NCBI GenBank assembly: GCA_900771005.1 | Contig: CAAGMI010000019.1 | Span: 12,837 to 76,836 of the forward strand | Reading direction: 5' to 3' | DNA: 64,000 bases | Source of the DNA: Rikenellaceae bacterium | Lineage (GTDB): Bacteria > Bacteroidota > Bacteroidia > Bacteroidales > UBA932 | Part shown: positions 7,688 to 16,421 of the stretch, piece by piece | How positions within the stretch are numbered: position 1 is the first letter of the stretch | How the letters are laid out: each line of letters begins with the position of its first letter | Program-made: the position numbers and the translations under genes | Notes under the pieces: model-generated | What the model was told of the DNA's origin: nothing | The model's input: only the letters and a program-made list of their open reading frames with translations | Databases searched by the model: none

Positions 7688-9250
7688 ATGGAAGTCGAAA
7701 ACACACAGAAAGATCTCGTGGTAGACGTGGCCTCTGAAGAGGTCCGCATAGCGCTGCTTGAAGGCAACCGCCTGATAGAGTACAGCCGTGAGTCCACCAA
7801 GGGAGAGAGCTTTTCGGTCGGAGACGTATTCCTCGGTAGAGTGAAGAAGATCCTTCCGGCCCTGAATGCCGCTTTTGTGGATATCGGTGACAGCAAGGAA
7901 GCGTTCATCCATTATCTGGATCTGGGCTTGTACTTCACGGCGTTCGATACTTTCGTCCGTGAGAGCAACCCTAACAGAGACCTGGCTGCGTTGTATTCGA
8001 AAATGCCTCTGGGGCCTATTCTGGCCAAGGAAGGCAGGATTGAAGACCACCTCAAGCCGGGCCAGATGCTGATGGGCCAGATTGTCAAGGAGCCGATTTC
8101 CACGAAGGGGTCCAGACTGACTGCAGAAATTTCGTTGGCGGGACGCAATATTGTACTGCTGCCTTTTGCTCAGAAGGTAAGCGTTTCCCAGAAAATCAGT
8201 TCCAAAGAGGAGAAAAAGAGACTCGAGTCGGTAGTTAAGAGCATTCTTCCGCATAATTACGGGGCAATTATCCGTACTGCTGCGGAAGGCAAGAATGCGG
8301 CCATCCTGGTGGCAGAACTCCGCTCGCTTATCCAGAAGTGGGAATCCTCCTGGAAAAAACTGGCAAAGTCCAAAGGGGTCGGGCTGCTGTTCAGCGAGAA
8401 CTCCAAGACAACCATTATCCTTCGTGACCTGCTTAATGATTCGTTCTCAAATGTTTACGTCAACGATGAAGCGGTTTACGATGAAGTAAAGAAGTATATT
8501 TCCCTCATTTCTCCGGAGCAGGAGAAGATAGTGAAGCTCTATACGGGCAAGGAGCCCGTTTTCGATCATTTCGACGTCACCCGTCAGATCAAGAGCTCAT
8601 TCGGGAAAATCGTGCCTATGCAGCGCGGGACGTATCTTGTGATAGAGACCACTGAGGCTCTCAATGTCATAGACGTCAACAGCGGCATACGCGCAAAGTC
8701 AAGCGACCAGGAGGAGAATACCTTCGAGGTCAACAAGATCGCGGCGGAGGAAATCGCCCGTCAGTTGAGGCTCCGGGATATGGGCGGCATAGTGATTGTC
8801 GACTTTATCGATATGGAGACTCCGGAGCATCGCAACGAGCTGTACAACTATATGGTGCAGCTGATGTCTGCGGACAGGGCAAAACACAATGTCCTTCCCC
8901 TTACCAAATTCGGTCTGATGCAGATTACCCGCCAGAGGATACGCCCGGTGACTAAGATTGACACGGCCGAGCAGTGCCCTCTGTGCCACGGAAGCGGTAA
9001 GATCACATCGTCAATGGCGATAGACCGCGAGATTGAGGAAAAGCTTTCATATTACGTGCTTGACAAGGGAGTTCAGTCCATGACCCTTCGTGTGAGCCCG
9101 ATTCTGGGCGCATACCTGTCACGCGGTTGGAACAGTTTTCTTCACAAATGGAAACGCAAGTACAAGTGTAAACTGAAAATGGTCGAGATGACAAGTTTCA
9201 GTGTTCTGCAGAATGAATTTCTGGATGTTGACGGAGAGGTGCTCAAATAG
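7688..9250 (+). CDS. rng: Ribonuclease G (RNase E/G family)
   Basis: A 520-residue endoribonuclease that cuts single-stranded RNA in rRNA maturation and mRNA decay. It has the N-terminal S1 domain (about residues 35-130, starting GDVFLGRVKKILPALNAAFV), the DNase I-like catalytic region with the two metal-binding Asp motifs (NVIDVNSG and IVIVDFIDME), and the zinc-link CPLCHGSGK used for dimerisation. It lacks the long C-terminal scaffold of RNase E, so RNase G is the better name, although it may be the only member present. A terminator is formed by its last codons. Confidence 0.93.
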   Translation: MEVENTQKDLVVDVASEEVRIALLEGNRLIEYSRESTKGESFSVGDVFLGRVKKILPALNAAFVDIGDSKEAFIHYLDLGLYFTAFDTFVRESNPNRDLAALYSKMPLGPILAKEGRIEDHLKPGQMLMGQIVKEPISTKGSRLTAEISLAGRNIVLLPFAQKVSVSQKISSKEEKKRLESVVKSILPHNYGAIIRTAAEGKNAAILVAELRSLIQKWESSWKKLAKSKGVGLLFSENSKTTIILRDLLNDSFSNVYVNDEAVYDEVKKYISLISPEQEKIVKLYTGKEPVFDHFDVTRQIKSSFGKIVPMQRGTYLVIETTEALNVIDVNSGIRAKSSDQEENTFEVNKIAAEEIARQLRLRDMGGIVIVDFIDMETPEHRNELYNYMVQLMSADRAKHNVLPLTKFGLMQITRQRIRPVTKIDTAEQCPLCHGSGKITSSMAIDREIEEKLSYYVLDKGVQSMTLRVSPILGAYLSRGWNSFLHKWKRKYKCKLKMVEMTSFSVLQNEFLDVDGEVLK

Positions 9251-9264
9251 AGCACCTCTTTTTT
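9235..9264 (+). terminator. Intrinsic terminator built from the rng stop region
   Basis: A perfect 10-bp stem, agaggtgctc (9235-9244) with gagcacctct (9250-9259), a 5-base loop, then a T run to 9264. The rng stop codon (9248-9250) straddles the loop and the first base of the right arm. Confidence 0.9.
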
Positions 9265-9276
9265 ATGGGAATTTTA

Positions 9277-9284
9277 TATCTTTG
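9277..9284 (+). promoter_or_regulatory. -7 promoter box TATCTTTG, DUF362 gene
   Basis: A TAnnTTTG match that ends only 5 bases before the ATG at 9290, so the transcript would be almost leaderless. Confidence 0.6.
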
Positions 9285-9289
9285 TCATA

Positions 9290-10432
9290 ATGAATCGTTC
9301 GAAGGTCTTTTTTACCGACATGCATACCAAGGAGTATGGTGAAGGTCTGCCTCTGAAGCTCAAAACGCTCATCAGGGCTGCTGGTATATCAGATATTGAT
9401 TTTAAGGGCAAGTTCGTTGCCATTAAGATGCATTTTGGGGAGCTTGGAAACGTAGCTCACATACGTCCGCAGTTTGCCAAGGCTGTGGTTGACATAGTGA
9501 AGGAACTCGGCGGAATCCCGTTCCTGACCGATTGCAACACGATGTATCCAGGCAGCAGAAGGCATGCGATCGAGCATATCGAGTGCGCCTGGGCCAACGG
9601 CTTCTCTCCTATGTCCGTAGGATGTCCTATCATCATTGCAGATGGCCTCAAGGGTACTGATGAAGCGTTGGTACCTGTGGAGGGCGGTGAATATGTGAAG
9701 GTGGCCAAGATAGGCCGGGCTATTATGGATGCGGATATTTTCATCAGCCTCAATCATTTCAAAGGACACAATTTCGCTTCTCTGGGAGGCGCCATCAAGA
9801 ACATAGGTATGGGTTGCGGCTCGCGTGCGGGCAAGAAGGAGCAGCACACGAGCGGAAAGGCGCTGATCGATGAGTCGCTCTGTCACGGTTGCGGGCAGTG
9901 CCTCAAGAACTGTGCGAATTCCGGACTTGTTTTCGACAAGGATAAGAAGAAGATGACAGTCGATTATGACCATTGTATAGGTTGCGGAAACTGTCTTGGC
10001 GCATGCGTATTCAATGCTATAGGTTTTGAGGACAATGACGCGAACGAACTCCTTTCACGCAGGATAGCCGAGTATGCCAAGGCTGTCGTGACAGGAAGAC
10101 CGTCATTCCATATCAATCTGTTGATGGATATATCTCCGAGCTGCGATTGCCATTGTGAGAATGACGTCCCTATGCTTCCTAACATAGGTATGCTCGCATC
10201 ATTCGACCCTCTTGCAATCGATCAGGCCAGCGTTGACCTGTGCCAGCAGCAGGAGCCACTGCCTGGCAGTCAGCTGTATAAGGCTGTTCACAGTGAACAC
10301 TTCGAGGATCAGGGCAACCATTTCAACAACGTACACCCTCTCAGTGACTGGAAATCCTGCTTCGAGCAGGCTGAGAAACTCGGTGTCGGCTCACGTGAAT
10401 ACGAACTTATCAACGTATTCACTGCCAAATAG
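9290..10432 (+). CDS. DUF362 protein with two 4Fe-4S clusters
   Basis: A 380-residue cytoplasmic protein. Residues about 1-180 form a DUF362 domain. Then come two complete ferredoxin motifs, CHGCGQCLKNCANSG and CIGCGNCLGACVFNA, each CxxCxxCxxxC for a 4Fe-4S cluster. A third Cys cluster (CDCHCEND) lies near residue 285. DUF362 iron-sulfur proteins are widespread in anaerobes, presumably electron carriers or redox enzymes, but the substrate is unknown. The gene stands alone between a terminator and the convergent hslR. The TATCTTTG box ends 5 bases before the ATG. Confidence 0.85.
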   Translation: MNRSKVFFTDMHTKEYGEGLPLKLKTLIRAAGISDIDFKGKFVAIKMHFGELGNVAHIRPQFAKAVVDIVKELGGIPFLTDCNTMYPGSRRHAIEHIECAWANGFSPMSVGCPIIIADGLKGTDEALVPVEGGEYVKVAKIGRAIMDADIFISLNHFKGHNFASLGGAIKNIGMGCGSRAGKKEQHTSGKALIDESLCHGCGQCLKNCANSGLVFDKDKKKMTVDYDHCIGCGNCLGACVFNAIGFEDNDANELLSRRIAEYAKAVVTGRPSFHINLLMDISPSCDCHCENDVPMLPNIGMLASFDPLAIDQASVDLCQQQEPLPGSQLYKAVHSEHFEDQGNHFNNVHPLSDWKSCFEQAEKLGVGSREYELINVFTAK

Positions 10433-10436
10433 TTGA

Positions 10437-10820
10437 TTAATCCAATGAATCCATAAGAGCGTCGAGTTCCCGGCGCTCTTTTTTTGTAGGCCTGCCGGTC
10501 CCTCTGTCGCGCAGTATCGTGACGGTTTCGCGCGGCGCGTGCATCTTGGACAACTCCGACTCGGGAGTGAGATTCTCGGCATATTGCGGGACCAGTGCTG
10601 CTCCCATACGGTTTTCCGCAGCCTGTATCACCTTGTAGGTAAACAGAACGGAGGCCTTTCTGATTTCTATTACGTCTCCAGCCTTGATTGCTTTGGACGG
10701 TTTTGCGTTGACTCCGCCTATTTTCACCTTGTTGCCGTTGCAGGCGTCGGTGGCCTCGCTGCGCGTCTTGAAGACACGTATTGCCCAGAGGTATTTGTCT
10801 ATTCTGCAGCTGTCTGACAT
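10437..10820 (-). CDS. hslR: S4-domain RNA-binding protein, HslR/Hsp15-like
   Basis: A 127-residue protein. The S4 domain is at the N-terminus (RIDKYLWAIRVFKTRSEATD) and is followed by the basic tail GRPTKKERRELDALM, the standard HslR layout. In E. coli, Hsp15 binds free 50S subunits carrying nascent chains and helps recycle stalled ribosomes; the same role is inferred. It starts 3 bases after the manA stop and so is the second gene of a leftward manA-hslR unit. It converges on the DUF362 gene with a 4-base gap and no clear terminator. Confidence 0.88.
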   Translation of the reverse strand: MSDSCRIDKYLWAIRVFKTRSEATDACNGNKVKIGGVNAKPSKAIKAGDVIEIRKASVLFTYKVIQAAENRMGAALVPQYAENLTPESELSKMHAPRETVTILRDRGTGRPTKKERRELDALMDSLD

Positions 10821-10823
10821 GGT

Positions 10824-11843
10824 TTAGCTGGGATAATTGTCGTCCGCGGGAGTAGCCGGGACGTCAGGATTGATGTACGGATCTGTCTCGTGACAATCCG
10901 GGAGAGTGATTTCCAGGAGCCTTGTGCCCTTTTGGAGCGGTGCCAGCACGAAGTCCGGACATTCGGATGGAATCAGAAGAGTTTCCCCTTCCTTTATTTC
11001 ATAGCAGGCTTTCTGTCCCAGTATGTCCATCTGTACGGATGCCGATCCCTGGATGCAGTTGTACAGGGTGAATGAATCGAAATTCTCGGCGGATACCTTG
11101 AGCGGGTCATCCGCATACACCTTGGCCACGCTGAACTGAGGTATGCCGATTATCTTGCGGAGTGGACCTGACTTTTCTTCAGTGAGTTCACCTTCATATT
11201 TCCTGTAATCGATGAAATCAAGAGCGTCCACGAGACTCAGGGACGGGTCGAACTCCTCTTCGGATACTTCCTTGCCCCATCCGCACATGCAGAAGTCAAG
11301 AGGGGAGGATTCGCTCACCTCTATTATGAGCAGGTCGCCATCGGCAGCGTGGGGAACTCCGGGAGCGATATGGAAGCACTGTCCCTCTCGGACTTCAAAT
11401 ACGTTGAGAAGGTCCTCCACGGTATTGTCCAGGCATCCTGAGTACACTTTTTCCGCGTTGGTGTCTTCCTTGAAACCCAGCATAAGCCTGGCATTCCTGC
11501 CTGCCTTTGCCACGTACCAGAGCTTTTCCCTTCCCAGAAGGTCATATCTTTGGGACGCTGTCTCGTCGTCAGGGTGTACCCTGAGGGGCATCCTGCCTTT
11601 TACGTGGATGTATTTCACCTGGACAGGAAACTGTCTTCCGTAGAAGCTGAACACGTTGTCTCCCACCACTCTGTCCAGATAGGTGTCCATAAGTTCGGAA
11701 AGCGTGTTGCCGGCCAGCCAGCCGTCCCGTATCAGAGTGTCCCTGTAACCGAGGTCCGCTATCTTGAACTCGTCCTGCCCCCATTCGTATTCATCCAGGA
11801 TTGTGCATATCCTGAAGGGATATAATTTCTTTTCGTCTTCCAT
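10824..11843 (-). CDS. manA: Class I mannose-6-phosphate isomerase
   Basis: Interconverts mannose 6-phosphate and fructose 6-phosphate. The cupin-type zinc site shows in VKYIHVKGRMPLRVHPDDE (metal His plus substrate-site residues) and HIAPGVPHA; Bacteroidota class I enzymes share this shape. The C-terminal half is a second cupin-like domain ending with a Pro/Asp-rich tail. I choose the ATG at 11841-11843 (MEDEKKLYPFRI, 339 residues). A TTG seven codons upstream would lie across the -7 box at 11852-11859, which itself ends 8 bases before the chosen ATG. It feeds GDP-mannose/fucose or glycolysis. Confidence 0.85.
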   Translation of the reverse strand: MEDEKKLYPFRICTILDEYEWGQDEFKIADLGYRDTLIRDGWLAGNTLSELMDTYLDRVVGDNVFSFYGRQFPVQVKYIHVKGRMPLRVHPDDETASQRYDLLGREKLWYVAKAGRNARLMLGFKEDTNAEKVYSGCLDNTVEDLLNVFEVREGQCFHIAPGVPHAADGDLLIIEVSESSPLDFCMCGWGKEVSEEEFDPSLSLVDALDFIDYRKYEGELTEEKSGPLRKIIGIPQFSVAKVYADDPLKVSAENFDSFTLYNCIQGSASVQMDILGQKACYEIKEGETLLIPSECPDFVLAPLQKGTRLLEITLPDCHETDPYINPDVPATPADDNYPS

Positions 11844-11851
11844 AACGGAGA

Positions 11852-11859
11852 CAAAAATA
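11852..11859 (-). promoter_or_regulatory. -7 promoter box TATTTTTG, manA
   Basis: A TAnnTTTG match on the minus strand, 8 bases before the manA ATG. It stands back to back with the pfpI box at 11873-11880 with 13 bases between. Confidence 0.55.
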
Positions 11860-11872
11860 CGCAATTAATATT

Positions 11873-11880
11873 TATCTTTG
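11873..11880 (+). promoter_or_regulatory. -7 promoter box TATCTTTG, pfpI-like gene
   Basis: A TAnnTTTG match ending 6 bases before the ATG at 11887, again suggesting a near-leaderless mRNA. Confidence 0.6.
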
Positions 11881-11886
11881 AATGCT

Positions 11887-12465
11887 ATGAAAGGAGTAAA
11901 TATTTTTTTGGCGGACGGCTTCGAGGATATCGAGGCCCTTGCGACGAACGATGTCCTCAGAAGAGGAGGCATAAGGACACAACTGGTTTCAATCTCGGAT
12001 GAGCCTTTCGTGTGCTCGTCACACGGCGTCACGATAGGGGTGGAATCTTTTCTCAGCGACTTTGACGGCAACCATGCCGGTACCGGTGCCGGGGATGTGA
12101 TGATTTTCCCCGGTGGTATGCCTGGCTCCAAAAATCTTGCAGCCTGCAAACCTCTCATCAAGGCCATGAGGGAACATTATGCCGCAGGCGGGACTCTGGC
12201 TGCGATATGCGCTGCTCCGGGACTCGTTCTCAGCCAGCTTTCCGACGATCTTTCGGATCTGAAGTTCACCTGTTTCGACGGTTTTGAGAAATATCTTCAG
12301 GACAAGGGGGCGTCTTTCTCTCCGGAGCCTGCTGTAGCTTGCGGAAGGATCATCACAGGAAGGAGCGCCGGTCATGCCGTCGCATTCGGTCTTCGGATAC
12401 TTGAGAGTGTCAAAGGTCCTGAGGCTGAGAAAGAAGTCGATTACGCCCTGCACTTAGGGAAATAA
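11887..12465 (+). CDS. DJ-1/PfpI family protein
   Basis: A 192-residue member of the DJ-1 (YajL/ThiJ) branch. The start MKGVNIFLADGFEDIEAL gives the first strand and the conserved Glu region. The nucleophile elbow is AAICAAPGLVL with the oxidation-sensitive Cys, and GRSAGHAVAFGLRIL closes the fold. Family members are proposed glyoxalase III or deglycase enzymes and oxidative-stress chaperones; the exact activity is not settled. The start is the ATG at 11887; a TTG 9 bases earlier overlaps the promoter box. The last 56 bases overlap the convergent permease gene. Confidence 0.88.
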   Translation: MKGVNIFLADGFEDIEALATNDVLRRGGIRTQLVSISDEPFVCSSHGVTIGVESFLSDFDGNHAGTGAGDVMIFPGGMPGSKNLAACKPLIKAMREHYAAGGTLAAICAAPGLVLSQLSDDLSDLKFTCFDGFEKYLQDKGASFSPEPAVACGRIITGRSAGHAVAFGLRILESVKGPEAEKEVDYALHLGK

Positions 12466-13555
12466 CGAACCCTATCGCAGTCACAGCGGCTGCCGTAAGC
12501 AGGACGTCTGTCCACTGCAGGACCACCGGATATGCATCGACCAGATAATTGCCCGGCAGCTTGACTATTCCGAAGCGGGCCTGCAACAGTACCAGAACTA
12601 TGCCTATGACCAGTCCGGTAAGCATTCCGGACAGGGATATCAGCCATCCTTCCATAGCGAAAATCCTTTTTATCAGCCTGTCGTCGGCTCCCATCGCCTT
12701 GAGAGTGCCGACGTCTTCCCGCTTCTCTATTATCAGCATCGACAGCGAGCCGAATATGTTGAATGATATGATGATCACGATGAAAATCAGGATCAGGTAT
12801 ATCGCCACTTTTTCATAACGCATCATCTTGTAGAGCTCCGGGTGCTGCCGGTATCTGTCCTGCACCAGATATCTTTCTCCAAGATCGGCTTTGAACCTGC
12901 CCGGGCCGCGGAGTTCTACTGCTGTGACTTCGCTTTCCGACAGGGACAGGAGAGAACGCATTCTCTCGATGGGTACGATGATGAGTTCGTCATCTATGTC
13001 CGTGCTTATGCTGAATATATCGACGGGCTGGACCCTGACCTTGTTGAGGGATGACTCCGGATTGACCGGTGAGAATTTTGCGTCCTTGTCAGGGAAATAA
13101 AGCCAGACCGGTTCCACGAATCTTGGCTGAATTCCCATTTTTGCGGCAATTCCCGCCCCGAATCTGGCCAGTGCAATGTCTCCATGCCACAGAGGGGTGA
13201 TGCCGTCATTTTCGACTCCCTTTGCCCTCGCAAAGCCCTGATTGTCTCCGTACGTGATGAAAACGTTATCCTCCACTACTGCAGATACGGAGAAATCTTT
13301 TGAAATGCTTTCAAGCGGAAGATCCGTCATGTCGAAAGTCTTCCCGCTTGACGGAATTATCCTGTAATCAGGATCTATGTCGCTGAGGTTCTGCTCTATG
13401 ATGTCATCGAAGCCGTTGTAGACCGACAGTATCATTATGAGCGCCGCCGTACCTATGGCCATACCTATGGCGCTGATCGCTGAAATAATGTTTATGACAT
13501 TATGGCTTTTTCTGGCGAACAGGTAACGTTTGGCGATATATAGTGACAGGTTCAC
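12410..13555 (-). CDS. FtsX-type ABC permease, LolC/LolE-like
   Basis: A 381-residue permease with one N-terminal membrane helix (about residues 20-45, NIISAISAIGMAIGTAALIM), a large periplasmic domain (about 45-250) and three C-terminal helices (from about residue 255 to the end). This topology is that of the MacB/FtsX family, and the N-terminal FARKSHNVINIISAIS is typical of lipoprotein-releasing LolC/E. It would extract lipoproteins from the inner membrane with an ATPase encoded elsewhere. It starts with GTG overlapping the rbfA stop by 4 bases and is last in tyrS-rbfA-permease. The 3' 56 bases are antisense to pfpI. Confidence 0.85.
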   Translation of the reverse strand: MNLSLYIAKRYLFARKSHNVINIISAISAIGMAIGTAALIMILSVYNGFDDIIEQNLSDIDPDYRIIPSSGKTFDMTDLPLESISKDFSVSAVVEDNVFITYGDNQGFARAKGVENDGITPLWHGDIALARFGAGIAAKMGIQPRFVEPVWLYFPDKDAKFSPVNPESSLNKVRVQPVDIFSISTDIDDELIIVPIERMRSLLSLSESEVTAVELRGPGRFKADLGERYLVQDRYRQHPELYKMMRYEKVAIYLILIFIVIIISFNIFGSLSMLIIEKREDVGTLKAMGADDRLIKRIFAMEGWLISLSGMLTGLVIGIVLVLLQARFGIVKLPGNYLVDAYPVVLQWTDVLLTAAAVTAIGFVISLSAGRNRLLSQPQDL

Positions 13556-13896
13556 TTCTTGAGGAGCTCGTCGATGTGCTCTGCGTAGTCAAGGGTCGTG
13601 TCGAGGTAGAACACTATGTCGGGCACGATGCGCAACTGCTTCGCTACCATACGGCCCAGTTCTCCGCGGTATGCCCTGATATTGTCCTCCAGAATCTTCA
13701 TCACCTCCTGCTGCCTGGCTGACGGGAAAATGCTGACATAGGTCTTGGCAATGCTCAGGTCGGGACTGACCCTCACCTCGCTTACCGTGACCATGGCTCC
13801 TCCGAAAACAGCCATTCCCTTGCTTCTGATGATCTCCGCAAGGTCTTTCTGTATCTCTCTGGCTACCTTGAGCTGTCTGGTGGTGTATCCTTCCAT
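13552..13896 (-). CDS. rbfA: Ribosome-binding factor A
   Basis: A 114-residue KH-type protein that assists late 30S assembly and 16S 5'-end processing. QLKVAREIQKDLAEIIR at the start, VSEVRVSPDLSIAKTYVSIF in the middle and LRIVPDIVFYLDTTLDYAEHID at the end are diagnostic. It begins immediately after tyrS (0-base spacing) and overlaps the permease start by 4 bases. Confidence 0.95.
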   Translation of the reverse strand: MEGYTTRQLKVAREIQKDLAEIIRSKGMAVFGGAMVTVSEVRVSPDLSIAKTYVSIFPSARQQEVMKILEDNIRAYRGELGRMVAKQLRIVPDIVFYLDTTLDYAEHIDELLKK

Positions 13897-15186
13897 TTAT
13901 TTGACGTTGACGATATAGTAGTCTTTCTTACCCTTCTGGACAAGAATGTACTTGCCGTCTATGATATCCTTCCCGCTGATTTCGTAGGCAGGATCCGTGA
14001 TCTTGTCCTTATTGATGCTGAATCCGTTGCCCTGTATCATCTTGCGGGCCTCTCCCTTGGATGGGAATATGCAAGTCTCCGTCGCAAGGAAATCGAGCAC
14101 CCCTATCGGCAACTTGTCTTTTCCGATATCGAAGGTAGGCACTCCGTCGAATACGGCCAGGAATGTCTTCTCATCAAGTTTGCGGAGCTCCTCCGACGTT
14201 GATTTGCCGAAAAGCATCTGTGATGCGCTTACGGCGTTATCATATTCTTTCTCTCCGTGTACCATGACCGTGACCTCTCTGGCGAGCAGTTTCTGGAGTT
14301 TTCTCTGGCCCGGATCCTGCTTGTGTTCGGCGATTGCGGCCTCTACGGTCTTGCGGTCGAGAAGCGTGAATATCTTTATGTATTTCTCTGCGTCCTCATC
14401 ACTTACGTTGAGCCAGAACTGGTAGAACTGATATGGTGACGTGCGTTCAGGATCAAGCCAGATGTTTCCTTTTTCGGTCTTGCCGAACTTTCCTCCGTCA
14501 GCCTTGGTGATCAGAGGGCAGGTGAGCGCATATGCCTCGCCGCCGTTGCGTCTGCGTATCATCTCCGTACCTGTGGTGATGTTGCCCCACTGGTCCGCAC
14601 CTCCAAGCTGGAGCTTGACGCCGTAATTCTCGTAGAGGTAAACGAAGTCATAACCCTGCAGAAGCTGGTATGTGAACTCCGTGAACGACATTCCTTCACG
14701 TGATTCACTGCTGAGACGCTTCTTGACGGAATCCTTGGCCATCATATAGTTGACGGTGATCATCTTGCCGATATCCCTCGTGAAATCGATGAACGTATAA
14801 TCCTTCATCCAGTCATAGTTGTTGACCAGTTCGGCCTTGTTCGGCGCGTCTGACTCGAAATCAAGGAATTTGGAGAGCTGGGCTTTGATGCACTTGACGT
14901 TGTGTTCCAGGGTGGCGTTGTCAAGGAGGTTTCTCTCCTGGGATTTCATTGACGGGTCGCCGATCATTCCCGTAGCTCCGCCGACTAGTGCGAACGGCTT
15001 GTTGCCGCAGGCCTGGAAATGTTTCAGAATCATGATGCTGACGAGATGCCCGATATGAAGTGAATCACCTGTAGGGTCTATTCCAACATAAGCTGACATG
15101 GGCCCTTTCTTGAGCGCTTCTTCCGTTCCGGGCATGATATCGTGGATCATGCCTCTCCATCTGAGTTCTTCTACAAAATTCTTCAT
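13897..15186 (-). CDS. tyrS: Tyrosyl-tRNA synthetase
   Basis: Charges tRNA-Tyr. The 429-residue protein has the class I HIGH motif in [12 protein letters not shown], the tyrosine-binding residues and the KMSKS-equivalent KFGKTEKGN, with a C-terminal S4 domain ([19 protein letters not shown], then [18 protein letters not shown]). TyrRS of the E. coli type uses KFGKT, so that variation is normal. First gene of a leftward unit with rbfA and a permease. Its -7 box is at 15209-15216. Confidence 0.97.
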   Translation of the reverse strand: MKNFVEELRWRGMIHDIMPGTEEALKKGPMSAYVGIDPTGDSLHIGHLVSIMILKHFQACGNKPFALVGGATGMIGDPSMKSQERNLLDNATLEHNVKCIKAQLSKFLDFESDAPNKAELVNNYDWMKDYTFIDFTRDIGKMITVNYMMAKDSVKKRLSSESREGMSFTEFTYQLLQGYDFVYLYENYGVKLQLGGADQWGNITTGTEMIRRRNGGEAYALTCPLITKADGGKFGKTEKGNIWLDPERTSPYQFYQFWLNVSDEDAEKYIKIFTLLDRKTVEAAIAEHKQDPGQRKLQKLLAREVTVMVHGEKEYDNAVSASQMLFGKSTSEELRKLDEKTFLAVFDGVPTFDIGKDKLPIGVLDFLATETCIFPSKGEARKMIQGNGFSINKDKITDPAYEISGKDIIDGKYILVQKGKKDYYIVNVK

Positions 15187-15208
15187 CGATTGATTTTATT
15201 ATAGCTCA

Positions 15209-15225
15209 CAAATTTACTAAATTTG
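15209..15225. promoter_or_regulatory. Back-to-back promoter boxes for tyrS (-) and tpiA (+)
   Basis: CAAATTTA at 15209-15216 (TAAATTTG on the minus strand, for tyrS) and TAAATTTG at 15218-15225 (plus, for tpiA), separated by one base. Together they form a perfect 8-bp inverted repeat about a central C. Confidence 0.6.
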
Positions 15226-15260
15226 CGTCGCAATTTGAAAAAATCAAACGCATATATAAA

Positions 15261-16016
15261 ATGAGAAAGAAAATCGTTGCTGGTAACTGGAAAATGAACA
15301 CTACAGTTCCAGAAGGTATCGAGCTCCTTAAAGCCGTTGTTGCAAAGTCAAATGAAGTCCCTGCATCAGTGGGCCTCATCGTCGCAGCTCCTCATACTCA
15401 TCTCTGCTGCCTTTCCGATGTGTTGAAGGGATCAAAGGTGGAGCTTTCCGCACAGAACTGCGCCGATCACGCATCAGGTGCATACACGGGAGAGATTTCA
15501 GTGAATATGCTCAAGTCAGTGGGCTGCCAGTGGACAATCCTCGGACATTCAGAGCGTCGCCAGTATTACGGTGAGACCGATGAGAAGCTTGTCGAAAAGA
15601 CAAAGCTCGCCCTTGAGGCCGGACTCGGTGTAATCCTCTGCGTAGGTGAGAATCTTCAGGAAAGAGAGGCCGGAAAGCATTTCGATGTATGTTCTGCACA
15701 GATCAAGAACGTTCTTTACAACTTCACAGCTGAAGATATGAAGCACATTGTGGTTGCATACGAGCCTGTATGGGCTATCGGAACAGGAAAGACAGCTACC
15801 GCAGAGCAGGCTGAGGAGATCCACGCACATATCCGCAAGGTCCTTGCTGACAAATTCGGAGCTCAGGTTGCAGAAGACACCACCATCCTTTACGGAGGCA
15901 GCTGCAAGCCTTCAAACGCGAAGGAACTGTTTGCTCAGAAGGATATCGACGGCGGTCTCATCGGTGGCGCAGCACTCAAGGCTGACGACTTCATCGCTAT
16001 CGCGCAGTCTTATTGA
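15261..16016 (+). CDS. tpiA: Triosephosphate isomerase
   Basis: Interconverts glyceraldehyde 3-phosphate and dihydroxyacetone phosphate. The 251-residue TIM barrel has the substrate Lys in GNWKMNTT, the electrophilic His in LGHSERRQYY, the catalytic Glu and loop 6 in AYEPVWAIGTGKTAT, and the phosphate loop YGGSCKPSNA. Length is normal. It is a single gene with its own promoter box at 15218-15225 and ends one base before the convergent lipoprotein gene. Its codons are markedly regular, as in highly expressed genes. Confidence 0.97.
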   Translation: MRKKIVAGNWKMNTTVPEGIELLKAVVAKSNEVPASVGLIVAAPHTHLCCLSDVLKGSKVELSAQNCADHASGAYTGEISVNMLKSVGCQWTILGHSERRQYYGETDEKLVEKTKLALEAGLGVILCVGENLQEREAGKHFDVCSAQIKNVLYNFTAEDMKHIVVAYEPVWAIGTGKTATAEQAEEIHAHIRKVLADKFGAQVAEDTTILYGGSCKPSNAKELFAQKDIDGGLIGGAALKADDFIAIAQSY

Positions 16017-16421
16017 TTACAGACAGGTCACTACGACGGATATGTTGTCCGCCGCATCCCATAGCCATATCTTGCCGCCTTCAAGCTTTACAGCCTTGAA
16101 GGCGGTACTGTTTACCCTGCCGCTGCCGGAAGCCGTATTCCAGACGATTCCTCCTTCGGTCTCCTGGTTTGTCGAACTCGGGATTTTTGACAGTGTAAGG
16201 ATGAAATAATCGGACATGTTGTCGGTATGCACCCTGAACTCGCGTCTGCCGCTGTTGTAAGACATCTGGCAACTGAGGTCATTGTATCTGAAGACTTCAC
16301 TTCCGGACACGACCAGTCTCACCGTATCTTCCTCGATGAATCTAGGGTCCAGTTCACTCTTTGTGCAAGAGCACAGAGCGAACGCCAATGCCAACGATAT
16401 GAAGAATACCTTAGCTTTCAT
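16017..16421 (-). CDS. Small hypothetical lipoprotein
   Basis: A 134-residue protein with a lipoprotein signal (LALAFALCSC, cysteine at about residue 19). The rest is beta-rich with no recognised domain; conserved-looking pieces are VRLVVSGSEVFRYNDLSC and GGKIWLWDAADN. It overlaps the 3' end of the M6 protease by 4 bases (ATGA), so it is cotranslated with it and may be an envelope partner, which is inference. Its stop is one base from the convergent tpiA stop. Family unknown. Confidence 0.7.
   Translation of the reverse strand: MKAKVFFISLALAFALCSCTKSELDPRFIEEDTVRLVVSGSEVFRYNDLSCQMSYNSGRREFRVHTDNMSDYFILTLSKIPSSTNQETEGGIVWNTASGSGRVNSTAFKAVKLEGGKIWLWDAADNISVVVTCL

Noticed and set aside
11844..11864. 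Seven-codon longer manA start (TTG)
   Set aside because: It overlaps the -7 box and adds nothing conserved; the ATG at 11843 is preferred.
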